Part shown: positions 42,892 to 51,928 of the stretch, one piece after another
Layout of the letters: each line of letters starts with the position of its first letter
How positions within the stretch are numbered: position 1 is the stretch's first letter
Assembly (NCBI GenBank): GCA_052139675.1
Contig: JBKQWE010000071.1
Span: 26,625-90,624, forward strand
Length of the DNA stretch: 64,000 bases
Direction: 5' to 3'
Source of the DNA: JBEKCB01 sp052139675
GTDB taxonomy: Bacteria > Planctomycetota > Brocadiia > CAIUPP01
Position numbers and translations under genes: made by a program
Notes under the pieces: generated by a model
What the model was told of the DNA's origin: nothing
Seen by the model: only the letters and a program-made list of their open reading frames with translations
Database searches by the model: none

Positions 42892-45002
42892 GGATCGCCA
42901 TACTTTCACCGCCGCTGGGGTCGCTTACCCAAGCGCCTTTGAGCCTGCCGAGCCTGACGGCTTTTCTTCGCGAATCAGGACACGAGGTGGCCCAGCACGA
43001 CTTGGGTATCAAGTGCATTGACCGGATGCTCACGCGCGATTACCTCGAGAGGTTGTGCGGGCGCATCAATGTCCGGGCCTCGCACCGGCGTGCTCCCGGC
43101 GGATTGTCTCCTAAGGATAAGACGCGATGGCGGATGGCGGTCACCTCGGCCCGGGTCGCGGGCGATTGGACGATCGCCCATATTGAAGAGGCCAAGCGCG
43201 TCATGCGCTCTCCGGAGCGTTTCTACCGCAGGGACGAGTATGTGGGCGCGAAGAATGCGATTCGGAACGCCCTGCAAATGGTGACGGCGGCATATTTCCC
43301 TCTGGAGTTAATCTTCAACGAAATCCGATACCCGTTTGTCGCGTCATTAGATGCAATCCTGGATATGCCGCCTGACCGGAGTCCTTTTACCGAGCCGATG
43401 CGGTCGGCCATGACCGCAGCTCTGCCGGAGCCGCCGCCTTTAGTCGGCATTTCAATTACGTTCTACGACCAACTGGCCGCCGGATTTCAACTGGCCGGAA
43501 TGATCAAGAAGAGGAAGCCGGAAACACACGTCGTGTTAGGCGGAGCGGCCGTCGCCGCTGCCGAAGACGCGATACGACGGCACGCCAGGGCGTTCGAGCG
43601 CGTGGACAGTTATGTCTTCGGTGAAGGCGAAGCCGGCCTGCTGGCGCTGGCGACGCTTCTGGAAAAACGCGAGCCGCGCGTCGCGATGCCGGGCAATGTG
43701 TACATTTCGCCTGAACTTCCTGCGGCCCGGTACGAGTCCGGCGACAAGGATCGCTGTCAACGTATGAACGGCGACGCGTTTCCAACGCCCGACTATACCG
43801 GGCTGAACCTTCAGGACTACCTGACGCCTGAGCCCATGTTCTCATTGTCGAACGCGCGGGGGTGCTATTGGCGCAAGTGCGCGTTCTGTAATGTCTCCCT
43901 GAGCTTCATGCGGGAATTCCGGCAACGGAGCATGGAACGCGTTCAAGAGGATATAGCGACGGTTGTTTCCCGGTATAAGGCCAAGTGGATTTTCTTTGCC
44001 GATGATTGCGTTCCGCCTTCACGTTGCCGGGAACTGGCCGATTATTTAAGTGGGAAGAAAAAACCCGTTTATTGGGTCACGGAATGCCGTTTCGAAAAAG
44101 CGTTTTCGCCGGGCCTGCTGCGCCGGTTGTATCGGGGCGGCTGCCGGCAGCTCTCGTTCGGGAACGAATCGGCGAACCAGCGCGTGCTCGACCGCATGCG
44201 AAAGGGAACCCGGGCTCCATGGAACAGAAAACTCATCCGGGCCGCGGCCAAAGCCGGCATCGCGGTGCATCTCCAGAACTTTTTGGGATTTCCCGGGGAG
44301 CGCGCGAGCGAGGCCCGAGAGACGGTGGCACTGCTCCTGGATGAACGCAAGTATATCGCCTCCACGGCGCTGGGATGCTTCCACGTCACGGCCGATTCCC
44401 CGGTCCATCGCTTTCCTTCGCAATTCGGAGTGACGCGGCTCAGGAGAGTCCAGAAAGAAGGCCTGGTGCCGGCGTTCGCTTTCTCATGCCGCGCCGGAAT
44501 GAGGCCGGAACGCGTGAAGGAGATGTGGAGCCACGCCGAGGCCGCGCTGAGGCGCGCCTATCCGCACTGGGATGCTTTTCTCGACGGGGTGTTAGGTTTG
44601 CACGCCGTCTTGTACATGGCGCGATTCCAATGTAACAAGTTTGATGATATCTTCGGTGTGAGGCGATTGCCGCAGAATATCCTTTCGCTCTGCCCGCGGC
44701 CGCATCCGGGCGTGGCGTGCCATTTGTCCGCCGGCAGGAAACCGGTCTGCGCGGTCTTCAACACGCGCACCGGCGCATGCATGCTCGTTCACGGAGCGCT
44801 GGCCGCCGTGTTGAAGGTGGCGGACGGTTCGCACAGCGTCGCGTCCCTGCTCGGGGCCGCGGCCTCTGTCAAATCGTTGAGAGGGAATCGAACTCGCATC
44901 GAGTGTGGCACGACGGTCGTCCTGGGGCTCATGGATTTGTATCAGGGCGGGTTGATTGACTTGGAGGCCGCCGCTTCTGAAACGCATGAAGCGGGTGTTT
45001 AG
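42888..45002 (+). CDS. B12-binding radical SAM protein with RRE-like C-terminus
   Basis: A 704-residue enzyme. The N-terminal ~270 residues include a cobalamin-binding-like region (H-V-V-L-G-G-A-A). The iron-sulfur motif is C-Y-W-R-K-C-A-F-C at residues 326-334, a C-x4-C-x2-C spacing rather than C-x3-C-x2-C. The last ~80 residues (A-L-A-A-V-L-K-V-A-D-G-S-H-S-V-A-S-L-L, then a G-L-I-D-L end) resemble PqqD-type RiPP recognition elements. It is coupled to precursor B by ATGA. Its TAG stop lies inside a perfect palindrome. Confidence 0.75.
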   Translation: MRIAILSPPLGSLTQAPLSLPSLTAFLRESGHEVAQHDLGIKCIDRMLTRDYLERLCGRINVRASHRRAPGGLSPKDKTRWRMAVTSARVAGDWTIAHIEEAKRVMRSPERFYRRDEYVGAKNAIRNALQMVTAAYFPLELIFNEIRYPFVASLDAILDMPPDRSPFTEPMRSAMTAALPEPPPLVGISITFYDQLAAGFQLAGMIKKRKPETHVVLGGAAVAAAEDAIRRHARAFERVDSYVFGEGEAGLLALATLLEKREPRVAMPGNVYISPELPAARYESGDKDRCQRMNGDAFPTPDYTGLNLQDYLTPEPMFSLSNARGCYWRKCAFCNVSLSFMREFRQRSMERVQEDIATVVSRYKAKWIFFADDCVPPSRCRELADYLSGKKKPVYWVTECRFEKAFSPGLLRRLYRGGCRQLSFGNESANQRVLDRMRKGTRAPWNRKLIRAAAKAGIAVHLQNFLGFPGERASEARETVALLLDERKYIASTALGCFHVTADSPVHRFPSQFGVTRLRRVQKEGLVPAFAFSCRAGMRPERVKEMWSHAEAALRRAYPHWDAFLDGVLGLHAVLYMARFQCNKFDDIFGVRRLPQNILSLCPRPHPGVACHLSAGRKPVCAVFNTRTGACMLVHGALAAVLKVADGSHSVASLLGAAASVKSLRGNRTRIECGTTVVLGLMDLYQGGLIDLEAAASETHEAGV

Positions 45003-45040
45003 TTGCGCAAAGTGGCGTACCACTTTGCGCAACTAAACAC
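44995..45040. repeat. Perfect palindrome over the stop codon of the B12-radical SAM gene
   Basis: Arms of 21 bases (44995-45015 and 45020-45040) are exact reverse complements around CGTA, with ends GTGTTTAG and CTAAACAC. The TAG stop is within the left arm. It could terminate or stabilise the long operon transcript before the next peptide gene. Its core differs from the GGAAATAGG palindromes. Confidence 0.85.
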
Positions 45041-45090
45041 GGTCCAACGGAACGCATAACTCACTAACGTGACAGGGCTTAGCGCGGTCA

Positions 45091-45133
45091 TGCTTTCTTG
45101 CGGAAATAGGACGCCTATTTCCGCAAGGAAGCA
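45091..45133. repeat. Near-perfect palindrome, dispersed repeat copy 2
   Basis: Arms of 20 bases (45091-45110, 45114-45133) around ACG, with one mismatch. The core GGAAATAGG-ACG-CCTATTTCC and the outer TGCTT/AAGCA are shared with copy 1 at 11216-11262, 34 kb away. The mid-arm differs (CTTACTGGC versus CTTTCTTGC). Confidence 0.85.
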
Positions 45134-45239
45134 CTGGGCTGCAGAAAGGAGGCGGAGCTTAGCGGAACCGGCATTCGCACCGCGCGCAATTCTGTGCTCA
45201 GTATTCCTGCAATCAAGGCTTTTGTGAAAGGATCGCACG

Positions 45240-45419
45240 ATGGCCGAAACGATGATCGTCGCCATCATTAAGGGAAAGAAGCTTAGCGCGAAAGAGCAGG
45301 CCGCCGTCCGCAAGAGAGTCCAGAAGGCGTTGGCCGGCACGTCTGAGGTAGCCGGCCAGGACGGCGAAACCTGCGTGGGAGTCAGTGTTGCGCCCGTGAC
45401 GGTTTCTTATTGCAAGTGA
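45240..45419 (+). CDS. Putative third precursor peptide (Cys-containing tail)
   Basis: A 59-residue peptide with AAGGA 7 nt before the ATG. Residues 1-38 are a basic amphipathic helix (V-A-I-I-K-G-K-K-L-S, K-R-V-Q-K-A-L-A-G). The C-terminal ~20 residues G-E-T-C-V-G-V-S-V-A-P-V-T-V-S-Y-C-K are hydrophobic and beta-branched, with two Cys. It differs from peptides A and B but has the same leader/core shape. It is downstream of the palindromes and before the kinase, so it may have its own transcript. The precursor call is inference. Confidence 0.55.
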   Translation: MAETMIVAIIKGKKLSAKEQAAVRKRVQKALAGTSEVAGQDGETCVGVSVAPVTVSYCK

Positions 45420-45553
45420 GCGGATTCGCGAGCCGATGTCACGGCGGCTGGGATGGAAGGCGCCGATCGGGCGACCGAAGTCCAGCCGCCGTGCGGGATT
45501 CGGCAGCCTGCAGGGTGCCGTAAGGAAACTTAGATCCTACTTAGAGAGCGGAA

Positions 45554-48500
45554 ATGGAGACGCAGTTCCATCGCGAGTACTTGTTGCGTCTGCCGCTGCC
45601 GGTGGCGCAATTGTACAGCCGGGCGTTCAACGCCAAGGACGCGCGAAGCCGCCACGATAACTGCTACTACCTGTTCGAAGTGCTCATCAAGCTCGCGGCC
45701 TGCCCGCTGACGGCGTGTTACGTGCAGGAGATACGGCGGGGCGGCCGGCGCGTCGCCAAGCTGGATCAGCTTCTTCTGCAACTGGCATTCCCGTCGCTGG
45801 GGCAGTGGATGGCGATCCTGCGGGAGACGGCGCGGCATTACGGCGCGCTGCCGGATGCGGCGTCGCACCCGCTCGGGCAGATGTGGGGCCAGTTGAACCG
45901 CCCGCAGCATGATCCTTCCGCTCTCGCAGCGCTCTATCGCCGGATCAAGAACGGGCCGGACGGCCAGCCCTCGGGCGACCAGAGTTGCACGATCCTTCAA
46001 TTGTTCGAGGCGCTGGTGCAGTACCGCAACGGCGTGGTCGGGCACGGAGCGGGGCGGTTCGAGTCGTTTTACGCCAATGACATGGGGCCGCTGCTCTTCC
46101 CGGCGGTGAACGAGATCCTGGCGGAAGGGGTATTTTCGCCGCTGGGTCCGACGGGCGCGCGGCTGGCGTATCTGACGGAGTTGCGCGCGGTGTCGGAGGA
46201 CCGGTTCGAGCTGGGAATGCGGGAGCTGACCGGCGCGCAGGGCGAGCGAATGGCGCCGCTGGCGCTGGAGGCGGGCGAGGCGGCGGGACTGGCGCCGAAT
46301 CGCGCGGCGGTGCTGTGGCCGGGATTGCGCGTGCCGCTGCGGCTGGACCCGCTGATGATCTTCCGGGAGAGCGAGATCGCCGACGAGGTGCTGCTGCTCA
46401 ACGGAGAGCGCGGCGGCCGGCAGGTGGAGTACCTGAGCTACACGACGGGGCGGACCGAGCGGACGAAGGACACGGTCGCGGAGTTGGCGGCGCTGCTCTC
46501 CATCCTGGCCGGCAAAGAAGTCACGGAGGCGAAGCTTCAGCAACTCGCGGAACTGAGCCGCGCCGCGGTCCCTTCCGTCGAGGCGCTGACCGAGCCGGCC
46601 GCGCCGGTGCGGCGGCAACTGGGCGACTACGAGATCCTGGCGGAGATCGGCCGGGGCGGAATGGGCGTGGTCTATCTCGCGCGCCAGTTGTCGCTCGGCC
46701 GCCTGGTGGCGTTGAAGACGCTTCCGGCCGACCTGGCGGGAGACGAGGTGGCGCTGGCGCGGTTCCGGCGGGAGATGCGCGCCCTGTCGCGGTGCGATCA
46801 CCCGAACATCGTCAAGCTCCTCGACAGCGGCATATTCCCGGACGGCCAGGTGTACTATACGATGGAGTACGTCGCCGGCTGCGACCTGGACCAGGTGTGG
46901 CATGAACTGTCGCAGTCGGGGTTGGCGCCGGGGTCGTCGAAGCTGGGGAACAGCACGTTTGCGCGAGCGGTGATCTCGGCGAGCGGGCGGCGGCGCAAGG
47001 AAGTGGAATCGCGCTGCGCGGCCTCCGGCTCGGGCGAGCCGAAACCTCCTGCGGGCCAGGAACCGCCTGCGGTGCCGAAGCTGCCGCTGCCGCCGCTGCC
47101 TCCTCTGCCGGAGGCGAGCGAAGACTCGGGCGGGTACGTGCGGAAGGTGGTGGCGCTGATCCGGGATGCGGCGCTGGCGCTTCAGGCGGTCCATGACCAG
47201 GGGATCGTGCACCGCGACATCAGCCCGGCGAACCTGATGCTGACGCCGGACGGCTCGCGGGTGGTGTTGATGGACTTCGGGCTGGTGAAGGGGCAGAACC
47301 TTTCGCGCTCGCTGACGGAGAAGGGCGGCTTTGTCGGCAAGCTCCGCTACGCGGCGCCGGAGCAACTGGCCGCGGCCATGCTGAAGGTGGGTCCCCAGGC
47401 GGACGTGCGAGGACTGGGCGTGACGCTGTGGGAACTGCTGACGCGACATCGGCTCTTCGAGGAGGCGCAAGACGAACGGCAGTTGACGACGCTGGTGCAC
47501 GAGAAGGACGTGCCGCGCCTTCGGCAGATGGATTCGAACTTCGACCGGGACCTGGAGGCGATTGTCGCGCGGGCCACGGAGCGGAACGCCGGCGACCGCA
47601 TCGAATCGGCCGGGCGGCTGGCGGAATATTTGCAGCTTTACCTGGACGGGAAGCCGCTCCCGATCCGCGCGCCGACGCTGCGGGAGATGGCCTGGCGCTG
47701 GGGCCGGGCGCATAAGCCGCTTGTGGGCGCGGCGGCGGCGGTGCTGGTCATAGCCGCGGCGGGCCTGGCCTGGTGGTGGCGCTTGCCCGGGACGCTGAGC
47801 CTGGATGTGTCGCCCGCCGACGCACAAATAGAAATCGCCGGCCGAACCCTCCAGCCTGGCGAAATGCCTCTCCAGGTGAAGCTACCCGCGGGCGTTTACC
47901 AGGTGCGCATCCACAAGGACGGTTTCGCGGACGAACAGCGCGAAGTCGCCGTGCTGCGCGGCGGTTTCAAATCCCTGCCGCACGTGTCGCTCGCGCCTTA
48001 CCAGGGCACGCTGAGCGTGCAGGCCTGGCCGCCGGGCACGACCATCGAATTCAACGGCGTGGACTACGCGGCGCCCATCAAGGATCTTCGCGTTGACACC
48101 GGCGTCTATGACTTGCGCGCGCGGGCGGACGAATGCTTTGACGCGCTTCACACCGTCCGGATCAATCGCGATCAGCGGACCGAGGACCGGTTCTCGCTCG
48201 AACGCGGCTTCCGGTGGAATCAGCCCTACACCTCGCCGGCCATTCAGAGCGGCGTCGTGATCGTTCCCGGCCCGAAGCCCGAGGACCTCGCAGCCATCGT
48301 GCATAACGAAATCGGGCAGATCGTTTTCCTGTCCGCGGCCAGCGGCGAGCTCGTGGAGAGCATCCCGACGCCGGCCGGCAACATGCGGTCATTCCTGCAG
48401 CTCGACCTGGGCGGCGATGTCGGCAAGATAATCGTATCAGGTTTCGAGGATGAGACGCAGGGCCCCCGCGTGCTCGCGATTGCGGCCCGTTGGCCGGCGA

Positions 48501-50668
48501 AGACATTGTGGGAATGGCAGGGACCTGCCGTGAACTTCGGCCAAGCGCAAAGTCTCGCGATCATCGCCGTGCCGCGGCCGGGCGACGTCGCGCAGGTTGC
48601 CGTCGCCGGGCGCGACGGCCGCGTTCGCCTGCTCGACGGGCGCACCGGTACGCAGCGCCAGGAAATCGTCCTCTCCGACGCGACGCTGGATCTTCCGCCC
48701 ATGCTGACGACGTGGACGGCCGGCGGCGATACCTGCCTGGCGGCACTTTTCCGGCCCGCGAACCCGAACGAGCCGGGGACCGGCCGCGGCAAGTTGATCG
48801 GCGTTGTGATAAAGCCGGCGACAGGAGACGTTGTGTGGCGCCGGGAACTGGGCGTTGGCCAGAACGTCTTCTTCGCCGATCTCGACCGCAAGGGGATCCC
48901 GCGGATCCTGCTGTGGAACGACAGGGCCTGGCAGGCGATTGACGCGACGACCGGCGCCGTGCGAGGCGGCGGAACGCTGAGCGGTCCGCTCGTCGGCGGA
49001 CCCGGCCTGGCCGATGCCGAAGGCCGCGGCGCCGACGACCTGGTTTTCCAATTTGCCGACCCCGCGCAACCGATGCTGGCCGTGCGCCCGGACGACGGCG
49101 TCGTCATCTGGCAGGGGTCCTCCGGCTTGTATGCGAATCAGCCCCGAGGCGAAGGAGGCGCGCTCCTGCGCACCGCCGACGGCGCGCTGCTGGTGGCGCT
49201 CGACCAGGCGCTGGCCGCCGTGGATGCCCGGAGCGGAAAGGTGCTCTGGCAGGTGGAAGGCAGGCCCAGCGGCGTGATTGCGGATGACGCCCGGGAGAAC
49301 ATCTACGTCACCGTGCTGGACAAAGGCCTGGTCTGCCTGGATTCATCCGGCAAGACCCGCTGGACGCTGCGGCTGCGGCAGGACGTGACTCCGTGGGCGC
49401 TCGTTCCGAGCCAGGACGAGGCGGGGACGTTTGACGTTCTCCTCCATCGCCACGCGGGCCTGATTACGCTGGTGCACGGGCCGCGGCTGCTCTGGGAGGC
49501 GGAAGCGACCGCGCCGCTTCAAGCCGCGCCGCTCGTGGCTGCGGGCGAGGACGGCAAGCCGGTGGTCGTTCAGATCGGCCCCTGGGGCAACGACGTGAAT
49601 ATGCGTTGGCTCGACGGCGCCTGCGGCATCGAGCGTTGGTCGGACCGGGAATGGTTCGCGCCCAATCGCCCGCCGACCCTGGCGAAGATGGATGCCGATG
49701 GCGCGGCCTGCGTGGTTGCCTTCGGGCATCCGGTGAGTTCCGACGGCATTTACCTGGTCATTCATCGCGCCTCCGACGGGAAGGTGATCCGGTCGCTGCG
49801 CACGGACCTGACCGGCTGGATGTCCTGCGCGCCGGCCGTGGCCGACTTCCGCGGCACCGGCGCCTGCGATGTCGCCGTGAGCTGCTGGGACGCCCGGCGG
49901 ATCGCGATGATTGACGGGCGTTCGGGCGCGACTCTGTGGTATCAGCCGACGGAACAGCCGAACATGGGCGGCATAGCCGCCGGCGACCTCGGCGGCGGGT
50001 CGGCCGACGTTGTCGCCACTTCCCTGGACGGGCACGTCTACGCGCTGCGGGGCAAAGACGGCAAGCTGATCTGGAAAACCGCCGGCAACCGCTACGCCAG
50101 TTGGTCGCCGCCGACTATCGCGGCGCTGGACGGCAAGGGCGCGGCGCAGGTTCTGGTGACGACGGTGACGGGCCAACTGTTCGTGCTGGATGGACGCGAC
50201 GGCAAAGAGATCTGGTCGCCCGACGTCGCCGGCGGCGGCAAAGTCGGCGGGCGCGCCGTGGTAGCGCTGGTGGACGGGCGGAGCGTCATCCTGGCGCCCA
50301 TGGGCAGCGCCGGCGTGGTCGCCTTCGATTGGCCTGGTCGAAAGGAATTGTGGCGCTCGCCGGAAGGCCACGCCGTCATCACCGCGCCGGCCGTCGCCGA
50401 CTTTGCCCGCGACGGGAAACGGCAAGTGGTCGTCGCTGCGGCCGATGGCGACGTCTTCGTCCTGGACTTGGCCAGCGGCAACCTGCTTTGGCGCATGAAG
50501 GTCGCCGAGGGCCTGATTGAAGCCGATCCCGTCGTCGCCGACCTGGACGGCGGCGGGGTTGACGACATCCTCATCGCCAGCCACGATTTTCATCTGTATG
50601 CCATCAGCGGGAAGAAGATTCTTGATGCGATGCGCCGGCGGGCGGCCGTCAGCCGGCCCGCGAAATGA
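45554..50668 (+). CDS. Giant Ser/Thr protein kinase with PEGA and PQQ-like propeller domains
   Basis: A 1704-residue protein. Residues ~1-300 are an unrecognised helical domain. The kinase follows: Gly-loop G-R-G-G-M-G-V-V-Y near 365, V-A-L-K-T near 387, catalytic loop H-R-D-I-S-P-A-N near 553 (Ser in place of the usual Lys, as in many bacterial kinases) and D-F-G-L. A membrane segment lies near 722-742, then PEGA-like repeats, then a long PQQ/WD-like beta-propeller region (repeated D-G-x-x and G-K-x-x-W patterns). The sensor would be outside, the kinase inside. It may phosphorylate partners of the FHA protein. Confidence 0.88.
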   Translation: METQFHREYLLRLPLPVAQLYSRAFNAKDARSRHDNCYYLFEVLIKLAACPLTACYVQEIRRGGRRVAKLDQLLLQLAFPSLGQWMAILRETARHYGALPDAASHPLGQMWGQLNRPQHDPSALAALYRRIKNGPDGQPSGDQSCTILQLFEALVQYRNGVVGHGAGRFESFYANDMGPLLFPAVNEILAEGVFSPLGPTGARLAYLTELRAVSEDRFELGMRELTGAQGERMAPLALEAGEAAGLAPNRAAVLWPGLRVPLRLDPLMIFRESEIADEVLLLNGERGGRQVEYLSYTTGRTERTKDTVAELAALLSILAGKEVTEAKLQQLAELSRAAVPSVEALTEPAAPVRRQLGDYEILAEIGRGGMGVVYLARQLSLGRLVALKTLPADLAGDEVALARFRREMRALSRCDHPNIVKLLDSGIFPDGQVYYTMEYVAGCDLDQVWHELSQSGLAPGSSKLGNSTFARAVISASGRRRKEVESRCAASGSGEPKPPAGQEPPAVPKLPLPPLPPLPEASEDSGGYVRKVVALIRDAALALQAVHDQGIVHRDISPANLMLTPDGSRVVLMDFGLVKGQNLSRSLTEKGGFVGKLRYAAPEQLAAAMLKVGPQADVRGLGVTLWELLTRHRLFEEAQDERQLTTLVHEKDVPRLRQMDSNFDRDLEAIVARATERNAGDRIESAGRLAEYLQLYLDGKPLPIRAPTLREMAWRWGRAHKPLVGAAAAVLVIAAAGLAWWWRLPGTLSLDVSPADAQIEIAGRTLQPGEMPLQVKLPAGVYQVRIHKDGFADEQREVAVLRGGFKSLPHVSLAPYQGTLSVQAWPPGTTIEFNGVDYAAPIKDLRVDTGVYDLRARADECFDALHTVRINRDQRTEDRFSLERGFRWNQPYTSPAIQSGVVIVPGPKPEDLAAIVHNEIGQIVFLSAASGELVESIPTPAGNMRSFLQLDLGGDVGKIIVSGFEDETQGPRVLAIAARWPAKTLWEWQGPAVNFGQAQSLAIIAVPRPGDVAQVAVAGRDGRVRLLDGRTGTQRQEIVLSDATLDLPPMLTTWTAGGDTCLAALFRPANPNEPGTGRGKLIGVVIKPATGDVVWRRELGVGQNVFFADLDRKGIPRILLWNDRAWQAIDATTGAVRGGGTLSGPLVGGPGLADAEGRGADDLVFQFADPAQPMLAVRPDDGVVIWQGSSGLYANQPRGEGGALLRTADGALLVALDQALAAVDARSGKVLWQVEGRPSGVIADDARENIYVTVLDKGLVCLDSSGKTRWTLRLRQDVTPWALVPSQDEAGTFDVLLHRHAGLITLVHGPRLLWEAEATAPLQAAPLVAAGEDGKPVVVQIGPWGNDVNMRWLDGACGIERWSDREWFAPNRPPTLAKMDADGAACVVAFGHPVSSDGIYLVIHRASDGKVIRSLRTDLTGWMSCAPAVADFRGTGACDVAVSCWDARRIAMIDGRSGATLWYQPTEQPNMGGIAAGDLGGGSADVVATSLDGHVYALRGKDGKLIWKTAGNRYASWSPPTIAALDGKGAAQVLVTTVTGQLFVLDGRDGKEIWSPDVAGGGKVGGRAVVALVDGRSVILAPMGSAGVVAFDWPGRKELWRSPEGHAVITAPAVADFARDGKRQVVVAAADGDVFVLDLASGNLLWRMKVAEGLIEADPVVADLDGGGVDDILIASHDFHLYAISGKKILDAMRRRAAVSRPAK

Positions 50669-50734
50669 ATGCTCCTGCGGATTCCCGCCTGACTGCGCCG
50701 CCGCGCGACAAGAGAATCTCCCGCTTATGAGGCT

Positions 50735-50759
50735 CCAGGCGGATACCCTGGCGCTTTTT
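50735..50759 (+). terminator. Weak intrinsic terminator after the kinase; rest of the 50669-51012 gap empty
   Basis: CCAGG (50735-50739) and CCTGG (50747-50751) form a short stem with a 7-base loop, followed by CGC and five T (50755-50759). The stem is only 5 bp. The remaining gap to 51012 is locally AT-richer and shows no recognised gene. Confidence 0.35.
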
Positions 50760-51012
50760 AGACCATTCCTAGCATTTTTTGGCACATCTACCGGTCAGAT
50801 TCGTTACACGTGTTACATCGCGGCTGAGGCGAAACTGACTGTCGGGCCTGCATTTGATAGATTTTGGGGCAGCGATTTCAATTCGGCCCTGTGAAACAGC
50901 GGGTTGCCTTCAGGCTGTCTCAGTTTCTTCCAGAATCGCCCTTTTTCGCGACGCGAGGGCACACGCCTTGCTTTGTACCATATCGGTGACAATGGAAAGG
51001 CACGGTGCGGCG

Positions 51013-51306
51013 ATGAGTACGATGCAGAGCGGAAGTTCGTGCGGCGCGGCGCGGAGGTCTCTTTCGATTCGAGTCTGGGGCATCTTCGAGCGCATGGGCA
51101 TCTGGATGGACGCGCGCAGTGTGCGTGCCTACCCGCAGGACACGCATTCCTGGTCCGCGAAGACTGAGACGCTGCGCGCCCTCAAGACCGCGGCGCATCA
51201 GCCCGCGCGGCCGCGCCCGGTCAGCGCTCCGATCCTGGGCTTTGCCTTAAGCGGCGCGCGCGAATCAGGGCAACACCCGTTCCATCCGGCGTTGAACGCG
51301 GCGTAG
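51013..51306 (+). CDS. Small hypothetical protein
   Basis: A 97-residue frame starting at ATG 51013. The middle reads V-W-G-I-F-E-R-M-G-I-W-M-D-A-R-S-V-R-A-Y-P and third-position GC is high, as in neighbouring genes. There is only a distant purine-rich RBS (AAAGG, 12 nt away) and no known domain. It may be real or a chance frame. Confidence 0.35.
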   Translation: MSTMQSGSSCGAARRSLSIRVWGIFERMGIWMDARSVRAYPQDTHSWSAKTETLRALKTAAHQPARPRPVSAPILGFALSGARESGQHPFHPALNAA

Positions 51307-51369
51307 CACCTTCGCATCGTTGCCGAGTCGCGAAGGGCGCCAACCATCCGCCTGGGCGAGAGGAAGGCC

Positions 51370-51897
51370 ATGCCGAGAGCGAGATTTGCGAGGATGTCGG
51401 TCGGGGAGTTGAGGAGCGAGCTCCTTCGACGCCAGAGGACGCTTCCGCAACTTATCGCCCGGAGAGCGGCCCTCGACAAGCAGATCGCCGGGCTGCGCGC
51501 CCTGGGCGAAGTTGAGGCGGCCCTGAAGGCTGCCGGAAGAAAACCGGCGAAGAAGCGCGCCAGAAAAATCCAGGGCAGGACGAGAGCCGCCCGCCTGGCC
51601 GACAAGCTGGCCGAGGTCTTCCAGGGCAAGAAGAGCTCGTCGCTCGCCGAGGCGATATTCCTGGGGGACAAGAACAGGTTCGGCGCCGCGCTGGGGGTGT
51701 TCCACAACGGGCCGGCGCCGAAGCTGTCCGACGAGACCGACCAGGAACGCTCCGCGCCTTCCACGGATGCGGACGCCTCGACGCTGCACCTGGCCGACGG
51801 ACACGGCAAGGACCGCGCCGTGCTGCGCGTGGTTGAGGACGGGTCGAAGTTGCACCTGGCCGACGAGAACGGCAAGATCGTCTGGTCCCAGTCGTAG
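51370..51897 (+). CDS. Hypothetical helical protein
   Basis: A 175-residue protein of no recognised family. Residues ~10-55 form a charged, likely coiled-coil helix (L-R-S-E-L-L-R-R-Q). Residues ~57-75 are very basic (K-K-R-A-R-K-I-Q-G-R-T-R-A-A). The C-terminus holds two related strands, L-H-L-A-D-G-H-G-K and L-H-L-A-D-E-N-G-K, a short internal repeat. It faces the M48 peptidase gene. Function unknown. Confidence 0.5.
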   Translation: MPRARFARMSVGELRSELLRRQRTLPQLIARRAALDKQIAGLRALGEVEAALKAAGRKPAKKRARKIQGRTRAARLADKLAEVFQGKKSSSLAEAIFLGDKNRFGAALGVFHNGPAPKLSDETDQERSAPSTDADASTLHLADGHGKDRAVLRVVEDGSKLHLADENGKIVWSQS

Positions 51898-51928
51898 CGC
51901 AGCGGCCCCGGCATGCAGGGAGCGCGCT

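Noticed and set aside
51198..51928. Apparent long minus-strand extension of the M48 peptidase frame.
   Set aside because: It has no peptidase or zinc-ribbon character and lies opposite a better-supported plus-strand gene; the real frame shifts near 52135.
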